Assembly (NCBI GenBank): GCA_003229995.1
Contig: QIGJ01000217.1
Span: 1 to 10,443 of the forward strand
DNA length: 10,443 bases
Source of the DNA: Gammaproteobacteria bacterium
GTDB taxonomy: Bacteria > Pseudomonadota > Gammaproteobacteria > SZUA-152
Direction: 5' to 3'
The first letter of the stretch is position 1. Every line of letters starts with the position of its first letter. Position numbers and translations under genes: made by a program. Positions 7,774 to 10,443 of this stretch are shown here, in pieces. A model generated the notes under the pieces. The model was not told the origin of the DNA and searched no databases. It worked only from the letters and a program-made list of their open reading frames with translations.

Positions 7774-8634
7774 CTATGGCACAGATAATTCTATTTCTTT
7801 ACTGTCGATGGGAAGGGTAACGTCTCTTGACCACTCATTCCATGAGCCAAAATAAACCTTAAGGTTATGAAACCCGGCCTGATGCATTGCTACGTAGGTA
7901 TTTGATGCCCTGGCTCCTTTAAAGCAATAAATGATAATTTCACTATCAGTATAAATACCTTTTTGTGCGCATAAATATTTTATTTCTTCATTTGATTTAA
8001 AAGTTGCAATATTGTCGTTATCTCTCATAAATTCATACCACTCTATCCATATAGCACCGGGTATGCGTCCTTTGCGTGGCGCGAAATCTATACCATAAGG
8101 CGATGAGCTTTTTCCTATCCATTCAGTTTTATCTCTATTATCCAGCAAAGTAGTGCTGTCACTGTCTATTGCTTTCAAAACGGTATTTTTGGTCGCCATA
8201 ATGGAACTATTAATGTTGACAACAAAATCACATCGGATGACATTTTCAATATCGCTTGTTGTCGGGTTACCCATTTTTTTCCATTGTGAATAGCCTCCTT
8301 CAAGGATTCCAATATGCTGATGGCCCAGATATTTTAGTAACCAGAATCCACGGCAGGATGCGCCATAACGTGTATTAAGGTTATCTTCATAAATTATGAC
8401 CATCTTGTCAGAAGAAATACCTGCTTTTGAAAACAGCTCTGTATATACAGATTTAAGTTCATCCAATCCGTCATCTGTACTTTTGCTGAGAAAGTAAAAA
8501 ATTTCCGAGATATTTGTTGCACCCGGAATATGACTTTTTTCAAAGTCTTCTTTGTCTCGAATGTCAATAAAAACAACATTTTGGTTATTTATGGCCTTTA
8601 TTTCATCTGATGTATATAATATTTTTTCGGACAT
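7774..8634 (-). CDS. Two-domain rhodanese-type sulfurtransferase
   Basis: This is a probable thiosulfate or 3-mercaptopyruvate sulfurtransferase, which moves sulfane sulfur through a persulfide on its active cysteine. The 286-aa product holds tandem rhodanese domains. The N-terminal one (about 5-125) has IDIRDKEDFEKSHIPGA but no catalytic cysteine at the loop position, which is normal. The C-terminal one (about 148-275) has LLDNRDKTEW, GRIPGA and the active loop with Cys237 (CFKGAR, followed by Ala-Ser), then GSWNEWSR. The loop differs from the CRKGVT of thiosulfate rhodanese and the CGSGVT of mercaptopyruvate enzymes, so the substrate is open. I use the ATG 8634-8632 because GGAGA lies 6 bp before it; the ATG 12 bp upstream contains that site. 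There is no signal peptide. The gene is much richer in A+T than groEL or rpiA, which suggests transfer. It stands alone. Confidence 0.85.
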   Translation of the reverse strand: MSEKILYTSDEIKAINNQNVVFIDIRDKEDFEKSHIPGATNISEIFYFLSKSTDDGLDELKSVYTELFSKAGISSDKMVIIYEDNLNTRYGASCRGFWLLKYLGHQHIGILEGGYSQWKKMGNPTTSDIENVIRCDFVVNINSSIMATKNTVLKAIDSDSTTLLDNRDKTEWIGKSSSPYGIDFAPRKGRIPGAIWIEWYEFMRDNDNIATFKSNEEIKYLCAQKGIYTDSEIIIYCFKGARASNTYVAMHQAGFHNLKVYFGSWNEWSRDVTLPIDSKEIELSVP

Positions 8635-8862
8635 TACTATCTCCATTTAGTAATTTTATTTTATAGTATGAATTAAGATTTAAAATTTTTCGTGCAATAG
8701 GATCAATAATTTATACCGAGCCAATAATGGCAGATTAATACATAACACGCCAGTGTGGTGGTTTCTCCATGATACAAACTGACCAGTGTCATAGAGCTGC
8801 TTTGGGGTTGTAAAGTATGACATGTTGACCACTAGGAATGATCGGTAACTCGGGAGATTCTG

Positions 8863-8890
8863 AATTGTCTCTCAAAGAAGAGAGTCAATT
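8863..8890. repeat. 11-bp hairpin in the non-coding block
   Basis: AATTGTCTCTC at 8863-8873 and GAGAGTCAATT at 8880-8890 form an 11-bp stem with one mismatch around the loop AAAGAA. No T-run follows, so it is not a normal terminator. It may be part of a structured RNA or of a mobile-element end. Confidence 0.5.
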
Positions 8891-8936
8891 GAACAAGTGA
8901 TGATAAAGCGAGAACAACTGATACAGTTCAGGAAGT

Positions 8937-9065
8937 CGGACACTTAATTTAGCCAAAAATTAGTTAATTCGTCCGTTTTATAGGTTTAAACCCCCGCCTT
9001 TCAGGCGAGTAGCTTCCAGCGTAAGTTTAAATCCCTTCGGGTTCTATTCCCCGCCTCTTGGGGCG
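8937..9065. mobile_element. Possible remnant end of an IS200/IS605-type element
   Basis: GTTTAAA occurs at 8984-8990 and 9025-9031, each next to CCC-rich hairpins: CGCCT 8995-8999 with AGGCG 9003-9007 (loop TTC), CCC 9033-9035 with GGG 9039-9041, and CGCC 9052-9055 with GGCG 9062-9065. Read on the minus strand, GGAAGCTACTCGCCTGAAAG resembles the hairpin right ends of IS605-like, TnpB-carrying elements. CGGAC 8937-8941 and GTCCG 8971-8975 form a separate inverted repeat next to it. No tnpA or tnpB frame remains, so only an end or a solo structured fragment is suggested. Confidence 0.35.
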
Positions 9066-9254
9066 TAAAATGATAACTGCTCGAATATAATATACCCATG
9101 GCGCTAGAGTTTTAGGTGTTACGGATTAGAAAAATACTTGTGGACTGGCTTATCTGGCTAGATTAACACCAAATTCTCAACCGCTACGAGTATATAACAA
9201 CAGGAATAGCCATGTTCACAAAAATAATAATTAGTTGCCAAATGCTGATGCCCA

Positions 9255-9452
9255 TTATTTTTCACCTTCTATTTTTGAACCAAGCTTCCAAGTTGATAAA
9301 CCTAAAATAAGGCCGCTAACTAGCACACTACCCAAAGGCAATAAAACAGTGGGACTCAGAACAGAATTCAAACCGGTCCTTTTATGTATTCGCCATACTG
9401 GGTAGAGCAATAGTATTGCGAACGCAACTGTCTGAATTAAGTACTCTTCCAT
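9255..9452 (-). CDS. Small two-helix membrane protein (cassette-borne)
   Basis: This is a 65-aa hypothetical protein with two hydrophobic helices (about 6-22 and 33-55), joined by a short basic loop, PVWRIHKRTGLN, and with a charged tail KLGSKIEGEK. I have seen the PxWRIhxRxG loop in small bacterial membrane proteins of unknown role but cannot name a family. The ATG 9452-9450 is preceded by a perfect AGGAGG (9457-9462 read on the minus strand), which decides the start. A longer in-frame start at 9500 would lie inside the attC-like hairpin and is unlikely. Its start is only 16 bp from the attC-like site, the usual position of the next gene in an integron cassette array. No second attC is visible after its stop. 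Confidence 0.7.
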   Translation of the reverse strand: MEEYLIQTVAFAILLLYPVWRIHKRTGLNSVLSPTVLLPLGSVLVSGLILGLSTWKLGSKIEGEK

Positions 9453-9467
9453 ATTTCCTCCTTTGAC

Positions 9468-9554
9468 GCATAACGTCTTAGCTAACAGGCGATTTTTCAA
9501 TGCGCGGGTTTTTGCGCATTGAAAAAATTGTCCTTGTTGAGCGTCGTGTTAGAT
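9468..9554 (-). repeat. attC-like integron recombination site (87 bp)
   Basis: Read on the minus strand (the strand of the flanking genes), the site opens with ATCTAAC (9554-9548, matching RYYYAAC) and ends with GTTATGC (9474-9468), a core form seen in Vibrio repeats. Inside these, GCTCAACAAGG (9542-9532) can pair with CCTGTTAGC (9489-9481), leaving two unpaired bases. On the opposite, recombining strand these are a G (9539) and a T (9534 or 9535), the same kinds of extrahelical bases that orient attC sites. The centre is a perfect 13-bp stem, TTTTTCAATGCGC 9493-9505 with GCGCATTGAAAAA 9513-9525. Length, order of boxes and position after vapC and before the next start all fit an attC. Confidence 0.72.
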
Positions 9555-9649
9555 TGCGGTACTAATTTAATACTTGGTAATTGACTTAATTCCCGCTGTT
9601 TTTTATTGTTGAACTTCAATCTCTATACTAAGTTGTATTGATGTTCGTA

Positions 9650-10051
9650 TTATCTTTCACTATACCAATTTTCAATTTTCAATTTTGGAACTCTTGAAAA
9701 TTCTTTTATGTTGTTCGTAATTAATATCCCTTGGTGTTCAATTGTAGTACCTGCAATTAATACATCATACGGGCCAATCGGAGTGCCTTTTTTTTCTAAT
9801 TTAGCTCGAATAGACGCAGAAGAAAATGCCTCTTTGTCTCCAAATGGTAGAATGTGTACCAAAGAACATATTTCTTTGAGCTGGGTCTGTCTTTTTTTAG
9901 GAAAGCTCGATTTAGCTATCCCGTATTCAAGTTCATAAATGACAATCGAAGGAATCGCAATTTCTTTAGGGGAAATAGATAAAAATTTATTGGGCACATT
10001 GCCCATACCCTTGAAGAAATAAATCAACGTGTTTGTATCAATAATATACAT
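9650..10051 (-). CDS. vapC: VapC-type PIN-domain toxin (ribonuclease)
   Basis: This 133-aa PIN-domain protein has the usual VapC length. VapC toxins are Mg-dependent endoribonucleases that cut specific RNAs, often tRNA or rRNA, when freed from their antitoxin. The acidic pocket is visible: Asp5 in MYIIDTNTLIYFFKG, Glu40 in SIVIYELEYGIA, Asp96 in PIGPYDVLIAGT, and the TNN..EF end at 112-118 (Asn114 where many have Asp). All motifs are present, so it is probably active. Its ATG overlaps the stop of the antitoxin by one base (TAATG), giving translational coupling. The gene is AT-rich. Downstream, 95 bp after its stop, lies an attC-like site, so the pair is likely an integron cassette. The RNA target is unknown. 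Confidence 0.88.
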   Translation of the reverse strand: MYIIDTNTLIYFFKGMGNVPNKFLSISPKEIAIPSIVIYELEYGIAKSSFPKKRQTQLKEICSLVHILPFGDKEAFSSASIRAKLEKKGTPIGPYDVLIAGTTIEHQGILITNNIKEFSRVPKLKIENWYSER

Positions 10052-10281
10052 TAAAATTTCTCTCGGACAGCATCTGTACCAAGACTTTTTCTAACCTCAT
10101 CAATGGAAGGAAAATCTTCCCAACTTCCTGCAAAATCGACTACGGATTGTGGCCACTCATTAGCCACCTTTTCCAAGATAAGTTTAGCTATCCACTTACT
10201 CTTTGATAAATGGGCAGATTTTGCCGCTTTCGTCATCCTGCTCTCGATCTCATCTTCAAGATAAATTGTAACTTGCCCCAT
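10051..10281 (-). CDS. vapB: VapB-type antitoxin (ribbon-helix-helix)
   Basis: This 76-aa protein has a ribbon-helix-helix-like N-terminus: strand QVTIYL at 3-8, followed by helices covering about 10-42 with SKSKWIAKLI. The C-terminal tail (GSWEDFPSIDEVRKSLG) is of the kind that wraps the VapC toxin and blocks its active site. It would neutralise VapC and repress its own operon as a complex. A GAGGTGA ribosome site precedes the ATG. The upstream 8-bp inverted repeat overlapping the -10 box is the natural operator candidate. The gene ends in TAATG, overlapping the vapC start. Confidence 0.85.
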   Translation of the reverse strand: MGQVTIYLEDEIESRMTKAAKSAHLSKSKWIAKLILEKVANEWPQSVVDFAGSWEDFPSIDEVRKSLGTDAVREKF

Positions 10282-10292
10282 ACTCTCACCTC

Positions 10293-10317
10293 ATAATTAC
10301 AGTATATGTGTAATTAT
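10293..10317. promoter_or_regulatory. Inverted-repeat operator for VapBC autoregulation
   Basis: ATAATTAC at 10293-10300 and GTAATTAT at 10310-10317 are perfect 8-bp inverted repeats with a 9-bp spacer. One half overlaps the -10 box and the other lies just past the expected start of transcription. That position suits repression by the dimeric antitoxin or the VapBC complex. Confidence 0.65.
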
Positions 10318-10340
10318 ATGTGTTTTACATAAGTTGTCAA
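10313..10340 (-). promoter_or_regulatory. Consensus sigma-70 promoter of vapBC
   Basis: On the minus strand a perfect -35 TTGACA (10340-10335) and a perfect -10 TATAAT (10318-10313) are separated by 16 bp. Transcription would begin near 10306, about 25 bp before the vapB start. This is the best promoter in the window. Confidence 0.85.
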
Positions 10341-10443
10341 TATTAGTAAGTGTGTTGAAATTCTGTTTATTGATGCGGTTCACCCTGAACATAATACTCT
10401 GGCAGCTTGTGGATGGATCAAGCGTGGTAAAAAACGAGAGCTC
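10336..10443 (+). pseudogene. 5'-truncated IS630-family transposase, running off the window
   Basis: The plus-strand frame from 10336 to the window end reads VVNISKC-like lead-in and then VEILFIDAVHPEHNTLAACG, WIKRGKKREL. The FIDAVHP..N....GWIKRG pattern is the first catalytic-Asp block of IS630/Tc1-type DDE transposases, with Asp at codon 10372-10374. A full transposase has about 150 residues, including a helix-turn-helix, before this point. Here a TAA at 10330-10332 and the vapBC promoter replace them, so the gene has lost its N-terminus. Whether the rest is intact lies outside the window. Confidence 0.75.

Larger units (their letters stand above)
8635..9254. other. Gene-free, hairpin-rich stretch
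   Basis: No credible gene is seen on either strand. A TATAAA-like hexamer lies just upstream of the rhodanese on the minus strand, without a convincing -35. The block 8860-9070 is dense in palindromes, listed separately. A GGTGTTA/TAACACC inverted repeat is at 9115-9121 and 9164-9170. The rest, including 8650-8860 and 9171-9254, shows nothing I recognise. Confidence 0.6.

Noticed and set aside
8635..8690. Promoter for the rhodanese gene
   Set aside because: A TATAAA-like hexamer is present but AT-richness makes it uninformative, and no -35 stands at proper spacing.
8650..8800. Roughly 30-codon minus-strand frame starting near 8801 (MTLVSLYHGE...)
   Set aside because: It is too short, with no clear ribosome site and no family recognised; not enough support for a gene.
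9115..9170. GGTGTTA/TAACACC inverted repeat as a second attC
   Set aside because: The polarity is wrong: on both strands GTT stands on the left and AAC on the right, whereas attC needs AAC left and GTT right. Inner boxes are also absent.
9201..9218. AACAGG/CC(A)TGTT-type bulged hairpin downstream of the small membrane gene as an attC
   Set aside because: The pairing is short, the outer boxes lack the RYYYAAC/GTTRRRY form, and the spacers are too long.

Overview
The window looks like a chromosomal segment of a gammaproteobacterium. The proteins of the first 7.1 kb (GroES/GroEL with a GGM tail, a Bax-type glucosaminidase, biosynthetic threonine deaminase divergent from RpiA) have lengths and key residues that fit that group, and the ilvA/rpiA divergent pair is a familiar gammaproteobacterial arrangement. 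The species cannot be named from the sequence.

Layout. (1) 1-2122: the groES-groEL chaperonin operon, ending in a clear intrinsic terminator; its promoter lies outside the window. (2) 2332-3291: a membrane-anchored Bax-like glucosaminidase. (3) 3292-3821: a gene-free stretch filled with REP-like palindromes that carry a GTAG head. They form one outward-facing pair (3329-3409), one inward-facing pair with a perfect 32-bp inverted repeat (3495-3646), and a stray fragment (3794-3805). (4) 3822-7095: ilvA on the minus strand, divergent from a probable plus-strand operon of rpiA, a DUF2905 membrane protein and an unnamed membrane-anchored protein with a metzincin-type zinc motif.

(5) From about 7100 the character changes: lower GC, long non-coding stretches, decayed mobile-element pieces and accessory genes. 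A heavily mutated start of a REP-associated tyrosine transposase lies near 7504. An AT-rich two-domain rhodanese follows on the minus strand (7774-8634), then a hairpin-rich non-coding block (8860-9070) that partly resembles the end of an IS200/IS605-type element. At 9255-10281 there is a minus-strand series of a 65-aa membrane protein and a vapBC toxin-antitoxin pair. An 87-bp sequence with the organisation of an integron attC recombination site separates them. The window ends in an N-terminally truncated IS630-type transposase.

How the parts work together: 1-7095 is ordinary core housekeeping (protein folding, wall turnover, isoleucine and pentose-phosphate metabolism). 7100-10443 reads as an accessory zone assembled by mobile elements. 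The most noteworthy item is the attC-like site, which suggests that vapBC and the small membrane protein arrived as integron gene cassettes. No integrase gene is present in the window. vapBC has its own near-consensus promoter with an overlapping inverted-repeat operator, as expected for a cassette that must be expressed without help from the array promoter.
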